From positions 45,642,309 through 45,706,308 of the forward strand of contig CM070577.1 in assembly GCA_036346355.1 (NCBI GenBank): DNA of 64,000 bases. Reading direction: 5' to 3'. Below are positions 10,782 to 20,983 of this stretch, piece after piece. The stretch is from Rhipidocladum racemiflorum (taxonomy: Eukaryota > Streptophyta > Magnoliopsida > Poales > Poaceae). The translations under genes and the position numbers were made by a program. Every line of letters starts with the position of its first letter. The first letter of the stretch is position 1. A model generated the notes under the pieces. The model saw nothing but the letters and a program-made list of their open reading frames with translations. It ran no database searches and was not told where the DNA came from.

Positions 10782-11347
10782 ATTGTCATATTCCCTACAT
10801 GTGCAATAGTTTACCTTGGGGTTACCAAACACTATTTCCTAACTGGATAGTTATAAAGGTAGCTTTCATGTTTACTATGAAACATGCAGAGGGAAGTGAG
10901 CAGTCGAGATGGAATTTGCCACTCCAATGTAACGGAGATATATGTCTAGGCCACTCGTGTGATATGATTAAGGAAGTGCATGGCCATGCCGTGATTGAGA
11001 AGTCAATCACAACTTATTAATATATCACGGATACGAGAGATGGATTGAACTGTCAAAGGATGACATGCTTCTCGCCTTGAGTTCGATCTTCATATAGTTT
11101 GACAAAGGGATTATTACATCAGTACTTTAATCATATGCGCTTGGGAGTTGGCACGCTCTGCAAGGAGCCGCTACCGACTATTGGATTAGAAAAGGGTTTT
11201 CTGAATCCATGTCCAAATGCGCATGAACCTACAGGGTCACACACTTAATGGGCTGGGACGCATCAATTTGGATTGGATCCGTAATTAATGGACCTCGTGG
11301 GCTTAGCGGGTAGATGGGCCCTGACTGCCTAGGGTTTCACCTCGTGG

Positions 11348-11357
11348 CTATATAAGG
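11348..11357 (+). promoter_or_regulatory. Putative TATA box of partial Copia LTR
   Basis: CTATATAAGG about 410 bp before the LTR 3' end, followed by a purine-rich stretch. The position corresponds to the TATA box of Copia-1. Confidence 0.65.
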
Positions 11358-11535
11358 AGGGGAGGAGGCTGGACGCAGTACAGACTTTCGTGCGGTTTAG
11401 AGGTGTTTCGCCAGAAACCCTAGCCACCTCCTCTCGTTGCCCCTGCCGAGCGACCCGGTGCTTGCACACCGACGCACGGCGTTCCATCCCCGGACGTGTG
11501 GACTGCTGTGGTGACGCTGCTGCTACTGCGGCGTG

Positions 11536-11630
11536 GAGAGGACGATCCGTGGTGAGGACGATCAGCGGCGATGATCCGCAGCGAGGTCGATCCACGGTGA
11601 GGACGATCCACGCCGAGAACGATCCACTAC
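11536..11630 (+). repeat. GACGATCC tandem repeat in Copia LTR
   Basis: Five degenerate units of about 18-21 bp built on GAGGACGATCC with variants (GACGATCAGCG, GATGATCCGCA, GTCGATCCACG, GACGATCCACG). It lies downstream of the TATA box in the presumptive transcribed LTR part. Confidence 0.7.
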
Positions 11631-11762
11631 AACGACATGCGAAGGATTCCGCAACTGCGCATCTAGTGGTAATAGATCTATGATCCCCTTCTTGCGAGTA
11701 GCTTTTCTGGTTTGCGGTAGAAATTTTAATTTGTGCTAGAGTAGCATACCGCGTTCCCCAAA

Positions 11763-12472
11763 AACTAGTCCAAATGGTGCAGGTACAGGTGCATATGTTC
11801 AGGGGGAGAGTATCTTTGTTCATGAAGATGATGATGCTTTTGAGGATAAGATAATTGGAGTTTGTTGTGTGCTTGTGTGCTCGTTTTCAAGCCTCCCCAC
11901 GTGCTTCACATCGACAAGCTATCAAGCGAATTTTCAAGTATCTCCATGGTACTCAAGATTTTGGTATTTGGCTTTCTGCTTCCTCATGCATTAGTTTAAG
12001 AGCTTTTTCTGATGCTGATTTTAGAGGATGTAGAATTGATAGGAAAAGTACATCTGGTACATGTCATTTCTTGGGCAATTCTCTTATTGCATGGTCTTCT
12101 AGAAAATAATCTTCTGTTGCACAATCAACTGCTGAATCTGAATATGTGGTTGCTGCTAGTTGTTGCTCTCAAATTCTTTGGATAGTAGGTACATTTAAAG
12201 ATTATGGGGTTAATTTGGATAGTGTTCCTCTTTTGTGTGATAACACTAGTGCAATTTGCATTGCTAAGAACCCTGTGCAACATTCAAGGACAAAACATAT
12301 TGACACCATATTTCACTTTCTTAGATATCATGTTGAAAAAGGCAACATTGTGCTTCACAATGTGGATACTGAACATCAATTGGCAGACATTTTCACAAAA
12401 CCTTTGTCTTCTTCTCGTTTTGCTTTTATTCGGGGAGAACTTGGGATTGTTCATCCAATGGGTTTATTTTGA
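11763..12472 (+). pseudogene. pol: Sirevirus-1 pol fragment: linker plus RNase H
   Basis: From 11763 to about 11855 it matches the Sirevirus-2 linker (TSP..AG, AYVQGE). It then jumps to the RT C terminus (CARFQASPRASHRQAIKR) and RNase H: FSDADFRGCRIDRKSTSGTC, SSVAQSTAESEYVVAASCC, LLCDNTSAICIAKNPV, HSRTKHIDTIFHFLR and ADIFTKPLSS, ending GIVHPMGLF with a stop at 12470-12472. One stop (TAA near 12108) interrupts it. All catalytic parts of RT are deleted, so it cannot be active. Confidence 0.88.
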
Positions 12473-13558
12473 GGGGGGTTTCCTTGCCAAGTTCTTTTAC
12501 TTGATGAGCTTACTTTATCATATTTCTCTATATATTATGTAATTGAGCTAAAACATGATAATCTAAATTGTTACACTTGAACTAAAAATGACATTGCGGA
12601 ATTCCTTGGTCTGACTGCCTATAGCTAAATACTCTGTGATATCTTACTCTTCTAGGCTTGATATTGAATCTTCTTGACAAATTTGGGCTATGGAGCAAGT
12701 GTGTTTTCATCTTTACTCTTTCAAAATACCTTTTAATCTCCTTGCATGTTTACAATCAAAGAAAAAGAAAAGAAAAGGGAATCGGTATAAAAAAAGGGTT
12801 CTTAAAAGCAAAAGCCTCAAGTTATGTGCTTCAGGCATGTTTTCCCTAAAAAGATAAGATGTATGCTTCAAGCATGCCATTCTCTCAAAGATAAGATGTA
12901 TGCTTCAAGCATGCCACTCCAAGAAAATAAAAGAAGTATGCTTCAAGCATGCCACATGCAGTTTATTGTTTAAAGATTAAATTGGTTTACTACATTGGAG
13001 TTGAAACTACTTGTTCACCCAGAGTTGTTAGTTGCTTCAAGTTTGGGCCTTGCTTTTCTGCTAAGGTCTTGCTTAGTACTTGGCTATAGTTGACTGAACT
13101 AAGATTGAAATGCATGTCATTCCCTAACCTGTTAAAATCACATCAAGTTCACGTATGTTGCATATTATGTGATATATAAGGTTATATGATCGAATGAGCT
13201 CATCTTTTGCCTATCTTGGCACTCCCTTGTTTCTCTTTTGTGAAATCATTGCTACAGGGAAAATTCTGAACTTGTTTTTCTCTCTTTTGTACTCTTGATG
13301 AATCCATTGTCAAAGGGGGGGAAGTTTAAGGAAAAAGGGGAAAAGTTTTTGTGATTTTGGGAGAAGTTTGGATAATTTTTGGGCACATTGCACATTCACA
13401 CACATTTTTTCTTTGGGGGAGACTTTTCACTTTTGCATATTGTTCAAAGGGGGAGTTTTTGTGTTTTTCACTTTGGTCTGTTCGAAAACCTTCTTGTGAA
13501 GTGATTGCTAATGTTCAATTCTAAGTGGTGTTGCCAATGTTTTCATCAAGGGAGAGAT
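12473..13558 (+). other. Sirevirus-1 3' non-coding region with multiple polypurine tracts
   Basis: No coding frame with recognisable content. Purine tracts occur near 13312-13330 (CAAAGGGGGGGAAG), 13412-13424 (TTTGGGGGAGAC), 13444-13455 (TCAAAGGGGGAG) and directly before the LTR (13547-13558, CAAGGGAGAGAT). Only the last is positioned to prime plus-strand synthesis. Repeated PPT-like tracts are a known Sirevirus trait. The corresponding region of Sirevirus-2 is 45352-46414 on the minus strand. Confidence 0.75.
12823..12953 (+). repeat. Repeated inverted motif ATGCTTCAAGCAT
   Basis: Three identical 18-bp units containing the hairpin-forming ATGCTT-C-AAGCAT at 12861-12878, 12898-12915 and 12936-12953, with a degenerate fourth at 12823-12840. 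They are 37-38 bp apart. The same four-unit array occurs in Sirevirus-2 at 45967-46095. Confidence 0.85.
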
Positions 13559-13699
13559 TGTGAAATCATGTGCTGAAAAATTGGCTTAAAGAATTGAATT
13601 TGAAAAATGTGTTTTGTGCATGTGTTCGACAATTTGACAAGAAACAATGTCTCTTTAGCGCTGGACTGAATTTTAGAAAAACAAGTTTTCCTTTTGCGC

Positions 13700-14375
13700 C
13701 GGACCGTTTGTTGAGGCTACGCCGGACCAAACTTTTGGTCCGCCGTGAAAAAAGCTTTTGATGGCTGTTTTCGCATCTACGCCGGACCAAAGTTTTGGTC
13801 CGTCGTGAACGGCGATTTGAAGGTCTTTTTCTTGTGTACGCTGGATTGATTTTTGGTTTAGTCGGTCGTGAACATGTTTTGTGCCGGACCAAGTTTTACA
13901 AAAATAATAAGCTTCTATGGGGGTGTTTGGCAGAGCTCCAGCTCCACCAAATTCTTGGAGTTGGTGGAGCTAGGTGTTACTAGCTCCACCAAATTCATGG
14001 AGCTGGAGCTGTGGGTATATTAAGAATGTTTAGGTGAGTCGTCTTGTTTACATTTTAGAATAAAATTATAAATTTAAGTCACTTTATTTTAGTCTATAAG
14101 TTTCAGCTCTGAGGTGGAGCTGGGATCTGGAGCTCTGCCAAACAGGGCCTATGTTACGTCGGACCATGCACGCCGGACCAAATTCTTGGTCTGTCGTGAA
14201 CACATTTTTTAGCGTTGTTTTTGCATGTACGCTGGACAAAAAATTTGGTCCGTCGTGAATGTATTATTTGAACATGTTTTCTCTGATTTGATCTGAGAGT
14301 TTCGCGTGTACGCCGGACCAGGTTTTTGGTCCGTCATGAGTTGCGCCGGACTGTTGTTTGGTCCGGCGTGAATGG
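13700..14375 (+). repeat. Palindrome cluster in Sirevirus-1 LTR (CGCCGGACCAAA core)
   Basis: Seven imperfect palindromes of the form CGCCGGACCAAA-N-TTTGGTCCGNCGT, at about 13720-13745, 13779-13808, 13838-13870, 14170-14203, 14229-14258, 14309-14338 and 14343-14371. Several are preceded by a pyrimidine/TGCAT context and followed by GTGAA. Equivalent palindromes fill 36155-36545 in the Sirevirus-2 LTR. They are dense in CpG. Confidence 0.85.
13920..14148 (+). mobile_element. MITE-like insertion, 229 bp
   Basis: Terminal inverted repeats: the left end contains TGTTTGGCAGAGCTCCAG and the right end its complement (CTGGAGCTCTGCCAAACA). CTATG is duplicated on both sides (13915-13919 and 14149-14153). 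The sequence is absent from the homologous position of the Sirevirus-2 LTR. The terminal TGTTTGGC..GAGCTCC style resembles non-autonomous DNA elements common in grasses. A 5-bp duplication is not typical of hAT (8 bp), so the superfamily is left open. Confidence 0.75.
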
Positions 14376-14948
14376 TCTTTTGCTCGATTAGGGTTTTAAG
14401 AAATTTTGGAATTGAATTTTGGTTTGAATTTGAGATTATGAAATTTGTGAGAATTTCATAATGCTTGTTTTGAAGTGGATTTTATGCAATGCTCGTGTGA
14501 GTAGTTGCATGGATTGACTTTGAGTCAAGTCGTGGACTTGTGCTCGGATTCGTTTCTTGTTTGCTCATCTGCAGGTATTGCTCAAGGACGAATGTGGTCG
14601 ATGATGGGACCGGAACTAGGTTCATGGAGGAACTGAGGTTCAGGGAGGAACCGAGGTCTTGGTGGTCAAGGATGTCATACGCGACGTTCGGGCTAAGAGA
14701 ATGGTGCACATGAAGAATGGTTAGTCACGTGGGTATGGCATGGTGGCCATACGCGTGCAAAAGTTGTTAGTCACGTGAGTATGGCTGGGTTGCCATACGC
14801 GTGCAAGAGTTGTATTTGGCCAGGTTGGGCCAAGTGGAGTTGTGTTGAATACATACTCCTTCTGGGATTAGGAGTGGGACTCCTTCTAGGATTAGGAGTA
14901 GGAATTGTATTTAGTACTCCTTGTGTTTTGCTCCATTAAATAGGAGGG

Positions 14949-17251
14949 TGTGACACTACGTTTTGGTGTGACATTACAAATTGCGAAATTAGAGAAGAAA
15001 ATCTTACGGCTTGAGGTTTACTCGCGTTTTTGGGCCTTTTGAAGCGTTGTGACACCACGGAGTGTCGTAACCTTATTTAACGTGCATGATAAAGTTAATA
15101 ACAGTATGAAATGTGGAATTAAGGTTAAAACTATAGGTTATGGAGGTTAATAGCTTTTCCGGGCTGTTTCCGGGCCGTTTTCGGGGTTTTGGGCCTTCCC
15201 GGGGGAGTTTTGGGCCTTGGTGGGCTTTGGTGGGATGGATTAGGTCTCCGTAACGGACTAGGATTGTGTTGAGGGCTGGTAAAAGGGGCTTCCCCCAGCC
15301 CCCTTGCGCCCCATGCAGCTCTTGTGCGCCTCCACCTCCCCCTCCTAAGCCCTAGCCGCCACCCCCTCTCCCTCTCCCTCTTGTGCGCCTCCACCTCCCC
15401 CTTTGCCCCATTGCTCCCCACCTCTCCACCACCTCTCCTCCACCCCCTTGCTGCCCTAGGGTGGTCTCCACACCTCTGCACCTTGTGGATCCATCCGTTG
15501 GAGCGAGGAGCGAGGAGCGTGGAGCGAGGAGCGAAGAGCGAGGAGATCTATTGGAGTTTTCGTGCGTCGGGCAAAGGTATGACCATGGGAACCCTGAGGA
15601 TTGATCTAGGTACTGTTATTAAGGTGTTTATCAAGTTTTTAGATCAATTGGAGGTGCCGGATTGGAGTAATTTGGGTTAGATCTAGATGTTGCCACGTTT
15701 CTGTTTTGGGACAGCATGAGCAGTCGGGCTAGGGTTTGAGTTTTTGTCGATTTAGAATCCGAGTCTGTCCGTACGGATGTTGAAGAAGTTGTAGATAATT
15801 TAATTATCTTTCCGTGGACATAAAGCATGTTAAATTCCGATCAGCCGTTTGAAAGTTATGGCTTTTTTACCGAGCGTGTTAAAATCTGTGACGTAATTGG
15901 AACAGATCACGGTAATCTGTAGATTAGACGACTTTAGAGTCCGAATCAGTCTTTCCATATACCTAGATAAAGTTGGGAAATTTCCTCAGCTACGCGAGGA
16001 TGTACTCGTTTAATTGATTCGGAGTCCCAGAACTCAAGTTATGCCTTTTGCAATGCTGCTGTCCCGACGGGACAGAACCTCTGTTTTTAGGTTTTGCGAG
16101 TAGTTGGCAATGTCGGGGTAGATGAGGGTTTGCGTACTGTTTTGTGGACATTATTGTGAGCGTGTGGTACCTATGTGCAGGTGGTGCAACCCCGGGAGTG
16201 CCCTCTACTTCCCGCCAATCCGTTGCCCATGGTTGAGGCAAGTGTGTTGTGATGGATAGCGATTTGTAGGTTGCTTGTTGAGAATAAATGGAATTGACTA
16301 CATGATATATGATCACTTGCCATGCTTTTATGATTGCCAATGATATGATGAGCATGTTTAATATGTTATGATGCCATGTGTTAATATGTGAGTTAAATAT
16401 GATGTTGGCATAAATGCATACATGGCATGTTACATGGCTCGGGCGGTGAGAAAGTCATAACTAGTTCGGGAAGGTCGGTGAGAAAGTTATGACTAATCCG
16501 GAAAGCCAATGAGTAAGTCCTATATCGTGATTCCATTCACCGCGGTGAACGGAAGCGAGGAGTAGGCACCCTCCATCTTCGGGATGGAAGGGGGGAGAGG
16601 GTGCACACCGACGGGTGTGTACTCAACCATACCTGTATGAGTTTCCAAGGAGACATGAGCATTGCATTACATTGCATACATAATGATGATGATATTGTTA
16701 AGTGTTCATGAATGAGATGATATATATGATGGGAGATGTTATTGCCATGATATTGTTCTTGTTGTCCATTGCAATATGCTTGCTGAGTTTCGAACTCACG
16801 CTTGTGTTTTCTTGTTATTTTAGGTACCATGAGAACGGCATGCGGGGAAGGGAAATAGTCACACGCCCACACGTAGCTTCACCATATTGATTCCACAAGT
16901 CATTCTATTAGTTTGATAATAAATTGCGTGTGATGATTATTGCTTTAAGGTTTAGCTTTGTTTATGAGAGATTTATTGTTCGTTTGACACTTGGAGACTT
17001 TAAGTGCTTGATGTTAGTCTTATATTGTCGTTAAGACTCCATTTATTGCTGTTTTAGATGTCTCTCATATTGCCTTATAATGCTATACTGTTGTTGCTCC
17101 TTAAATCCATGTTAAAACAAAGGAGGTGCTGCCGAAATCTCGGTTTTTAGCCTATGCACCTTTGCTGGAATTTTATGTTAAATGTGGTATTTAGATGTTG
17201 TTTAGCTTATGTTTGGTAGCATTCAGGCATATTAAATGCCGGGGTGTTACA
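14949..17251 (+). repeat. Solo LTR of the LARD family with perfect target duplication
   Basis: Starts TGTGACACTACG and ends GGGGTGTTACA, matching the LTRs of LARD-2 and LARD-3. It is flanked by a perfect 5-bp duplication GAGGG (14944-14948 and 17252-17256), showing that one LTR remains after unequal recombination between the two LTRs of a complete insertion. It sits a few bases after the TATA-like box of the Sirevirus-1 LTR. It carries the covarying inverted repeat (16453-16462 / 16485-16494) and the GCACCCT hairpin (16566-16604) of the family. Confidence 0.93.
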
Positions 17252-17887
17252 GAGGGGTTGTCTCCGGTTGAAGGGATCAATTAGAGCTTTAGGGTTTGTA
17301 CTCTTTTGATTGGAGTACTTTAGAAAAAAATACATAAAGATCAATTCTTCCAGATCCTTGCGTACTACAGTAACCACGTTGCTACAGTGTTTCCTATTTT
17401 GGTTCTTCTTTGCATGCTTGTTCTAATTCTAGATTGTTTTTTGTTCTTTGATTTTCATCTTGATTTCATCCATTAAAAAACTTTCTAGGGTATTGATTTA
17501 GGGTTCCTCAAAGTTTAGTTGATTAATCTTTTGTTGTTCTTAATTAATCTACAAGTTTTGATTAGATCAGTTTTCGTCAAGTTTTGTCACAGCAAGTTTG
17601 CGAGGTTCATAACTTCTGATCCGTAAGTCTGATCAAGCTGATTCTTTTTCAGTTCGATTCGTATTAGAATCTAGTTTCTTGTGTCCAAATTTCAGATCGA
17701 TCGGACAGTTGGATCTCTGGGAATTCGCGTTTTACCAAACCTTTGTCAAACTATTTTTGTCGAATACGAGGCAATTATTTGGTTCCGTTTTGGGGTGAAT
17801 TTTTAATAGATCAAAATTTTGGTTTTAGCTTCCGCACAATCATTCACCCCCCCTCTGATTGCTATATTCGTATACTTTGATCCTACA

Positions 17888-19390
17888 CTTTAAGTCATGT
17901 GGATGTAAGTGTTAAGACTTTACTAAGAAAAGGATTTGGTGGATCGCTTGGTTTTCCTTTTATGAAAACGTCCTTATATCCTTCTTCCTTTGTGGAAGTT
18001 GTAAATCTTAAGATTTATTTGAAGAGCTTTTCCTTGACAGAATATGGGAATTTAAGAGTCAAATTCCCTTAAGATTTGTGGTTGGGTCTTTTCGGCGTTT
18101 ATCGGTGTTCGTTCTTTTTCAAGCGCTGTGGTTATATTTAATGGTTGTGGTCACATCCTGTTTGCCAAGGGTAGGTGACCCACGAGGATGTTCAAGACGT
18201 TAAGTCTTTGATGGGTAGTTGGACTATTGAGAGGATGCAAATCACTGATTCTGTTGAAGTGAGTTTGTTGGTTGTTTAAAGACAACCTAAATTATGTGTT
18301 GATAGAGAAAGATTAATCGAGTTGATAAGTGATCTAAAATGAAAGTTGATTAGTATTGCATGCAAAGTGTTGTGAGTCATGGAATTAATTGGAAGTTTGA
18401 GATTAGTAAGTATTGATCCCGATTGGGAAGATCTAGAATCTTCTGCTTGATGAATTAATATAGCAAGGTGATGGTATAAAGTACCGAATATGATGGTGTA
18501 AAGACATGAGGATTGTTGGTTTATGTTGCTTAGGGGTTGATTAAACTGTAAATCGACAAAATGACTTAATTGATGGGTAATCAAAGAAGATATGGAATGG
18601 TTGTATGAAAGGTTCAATTTGTCCTTGACAAATGTTTGTCTAGGATCCATAAGTGAATTACGACTAAGTGGAGATCGTATCGAGTGGTTAGAATTATTGT
18701 TGATTGATTGAATTGGGGATGTTGAATATGTTACTTAGGGATTGTGCGAAAGGTATTTGTTGATTTCACCGGAATAAATGTTGAAGAGATGTGTCTTAAG
18801 ATTGGAATAAACAGTTGTATGGATGATGGTTCATAATGGTTAGAGTTTGATGATAATATGACCAGTGGTGGTTGTATGAATAGTAGAAAGTAATTAAACG
18901 AAGATTGGGTTTTGTAACTTCTGTTCAAACCTGTTGGGCTTTTTAACATACTTTTGGTGGATATGAAATCTTTTAATGGCAAGAATATTGGAATACTAGA
19001 AATTGTGGGATTTGAGTTAAACCTTCTTATAAAGGTTTGCGGATTTAATTGATGGTATGATTTTCTGGGAGTGCATGACTTTCTTTTGTTAAGGCACTCT
19101 GTTTAGGGGGCAATAGAACTCCCCTAATTTAAAGTTGTAATTTTTGGTCAAGTTGTGGACGTGGCTTTGATTATTGAAAATAAGGATAGAAGAGTAATTT
19201 TAAAGTATTTGGTTGATGGACTTCGGAATATTTTATTTCATTGAACCATACCGAACTTTTGTCTTGGCTAAGTTGTTTAGCTCAAGTAGTGATTGTGGAA
19301 TTTACCCTCGAAGGAGGTATGTCTGGATTGCGCTATTTGACAATCAAAAGAGTTATCACTAGTTTATGAGTTAAAGGAAATGGCCAAAAT
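17888..19390 (+). mobile_element. LARD-1 interior, left segment
   Basis: Non-coding sequence homologous to the interiors of LARD-2 and LARD-3. For example, 17925-18090 resembles 53990-54150 (GATCGCTTGGTT, then GAGTCAA followed by TTCC), and 18965-18995 resembles 41215-41250. It is more diverged than those two are from each other. It is bounded on the left by the Sirevirus-1 LTR and on the right by Copia-2. I see no domain or long open frame. Confidence 0.7.
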
Positions 19391-20983
19391 GATGGGTTTC
19401 GAAGCATGGAAAACAAAAATTTTCCTACGAATGCAACCAAACACCAAGATCATATCTAGGAGATGCATGCAAACGGTTTCAGAAGGACTCACCAGAGATC
19501 AAAGCGGAATAACGCTCCCGCAAACAAACGTGGGTTGAAGTAGAGGTACACGCCTTCACTTCAAAGTCGCGAAGATGAGCGCCACAAACGGCAACAGCCC
19601 GCATTTCTGGTCACACGACGGAACAACGACGACCTCCAATCCCTCGATCCATGGGCAGCGAAGTAGAGGATCCACGGAAAACTCCAACAACACTACGACT
19701 TAGTGGTGGTGGTGGAGAAACTGTTTCAAGAAATGGGCCGCTAAGCTTATCGCTTGAAAGGTGGAACAACAGGAGGAAGGAGAAAAGACCAACCAAAGGG
19801 TCATAGAGATTCATGAGAGGAGCTCCACCCTCCCTTTATAGGAGTGAGTTGACTCTCCATTCTCTCCATGTGAATGGACTCTCCATTCTCTCCATGTGAA
19901 TGGACTCTCCATGTGAATGGACTCTCCATTCTTCTCCATGTGAATGGACTCTCCATGAATGGACTCTCCATTCTCTCCATGTGAATGGACTCTCCATGTG
20001 AATGGACTCCATTCTTCCATGTGAATGGACTCTCCATGTGAATGGACTCTCCATTCTCTTCATGTGAATGTTCGATATCCCGAAACTATTCCGTGTTGTC
20101 CAAACTTTTCTCCGGTGTTCGTATCCACCAAAGCCGATGAACCTTAAGTGTGTCACCCACTGGCTCGTGAATAAATGGACATGATCAAGACACCTCTCTG
20201 ATCAATAATCATCGCGGACCGAGATCCATAATGACTTCCACTTACTCAACGATGAACTAGTGATCGTGAAACCAAAACCAACATAACCAATTCCTTTTGT
20301 CTCGCGATATATTACTTATCCGAGATCCGATCATTGGTATCAACTATACCTAGTTTGATCCCTGCTACCGATAAGTACTCTTTACTCGCCCGCGATATGA
20401 CATTCTTGTGACCTAGTCACGTGCTTGCAAGCGATGTCAATGTGATATCACCGAGAGGGCCCAGAGTATATCTCTCCGTCTATCCGATGGACAAATCCCA
20501 CTCTTGATGCATGAGCCTCAACTAATACTTTCATAGTACCCAAATCCATCTTTATAGTCACCGTGTTACGGAGTGACGCTTGATGTCATCAAAGTACTTC
20601 TTCCGGAGTTAGTGATTGACATCATCTCATGGTCTAAGGAAAAGAGCTATTTTGTATATGTTCAAAGACAGCAACAAACTTTAATGACTTGATCGAATTT
20701 GCTATATACCAACTTGGGTGTGTGTTCATCACATCATTCTTCTAATAATGTGACCCGTTATTAACAACATCCAATGTTCATGATCAGAAACCTTGATCAT
20801 CGCTAATCAACAAGCTAGTTTAAAAGAGAGGCTTTACTAGGAACTCTTGTTTGTTTATTACACACACATGTATCAACGCTTTCCTAAGCATTACAATTTT
20901 AGCATGAGAAATAAACATCTATTATAAACATGGAATAAGATAATAAACAATTTATTATTGCTCTCCTGCATATTCTCTGGGCC
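19391..20983 (-). repeat. 3' LTR of Copia-2
   Basis: Pairs with 25980-27608. The two differ mostly by short blocks of one to five bases rather than by scattered transitions, for example CATCGCTAATC here versus CATCAGTTAATC at 27435. The terminus near 20983 is degraded (CATATTCTCTGGG where the other copy has CATATTCCCTTCA). The polypurine tract complement CTCTCCACTT follows at 20984-20993. Confidence 0.88.
19850..20068 (-). repeat. Minisatellite in U3 of Copia-2 3' LTR
   Basis: About nine units built from CTCCATGTGAATGGA and CTCTCCATTCT (full unit about 26 bp), some shortened to about 15 bp. It lies upstream of the TATA-like CTATAAAGG in LTR orientation, so in U3. Open frames across it are repeat artefacts. 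Confidence 0.9.

Larger units (their letters stand above)
10782..11760 (+). repeat. Partial Copia LTR (5' part missing), cut by Gypsy-L
   Basis: Related to the Copia-1 LTR. Both contain GGTAGAAATTTT followed by a GCATA segment before the 3' end, and the 10900-10970 stretch matches the complement of 4860-4960. It ends TTCCCCA at 11760. Its first 500 bp or so are absent because the Gypsy-L LTR ends at 10781, consistent with Gypsy-L having inserted into it. It abuts Sirevirus-1 sequence, so it may be a solo LTR inserted there. No internal Copia region follows. Confidence 0.75.
11761..17887 (+). mobile_element. Sirevirus-1: 3' remnant of a Sirevirus-type Copia element
   Basis: Plus-strand remnant with a pol fragment, a 1.1-kb 3' non-coding region with several polypurine tracts, and a 3' LTR rich in palindromes. 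Long 3' non-coding regions, multiple PPTs and palindromic LTRs are described for the Sirevirus genus. The 5' part is absent in the window. An internal deletion near 11855 joins the linker between integrase and RT directly to the end of RT, as judged against Sirevirus-2. After the LTR end at 17887 the sequence is LARD interior, so this element probably inserted into LARD-1. Confidence 0.85.
13559..17887 (+). repeat. 3' LTR of Sirevirus-1, carrying two insertions
   Basis: Starts TGTGAAATCATGTGC after a PPT and ends TTGATCCTACA. Both ends match the Sirevirus-2 LTR (34948-36632, opposite strand). Removing the MITE-like insertion (13920-14148) and the solo LTR (14949-17251) with their duplications leaves about 1.8 kb, close to the 1685 bp of the other copy. 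An AT-rich TATA-like sequence (ATTAAATAG) lies at 14935-14943, just before the solo LTR. Confidence 0.85.

Noticed and set aside
13700..14375. Regularly repeated palindromes considered as a CRISPR-like array
   Set aside because: Units are degenerate, spacing is uneven, there are no Cas genes, and they sit inside a plant retrotransposon LTR.
15131..15680. Open frames across the pyrimidine-rich block of the LARD LTR (also 37128-37407, 43403-43708 and 51010-51412)
   Set aside because: All coincide with the CT-rich block present in every LTR copy and are not conserved in frame among copies.
19801..20156. Several overlapping minus-strand open frames rich in the word MESPFTW
   Set aside because: They are translations of the 26-bp minisatellite in the Copia-2 LTR; the repeat is open in several frames and the same happens at 26379-26742.
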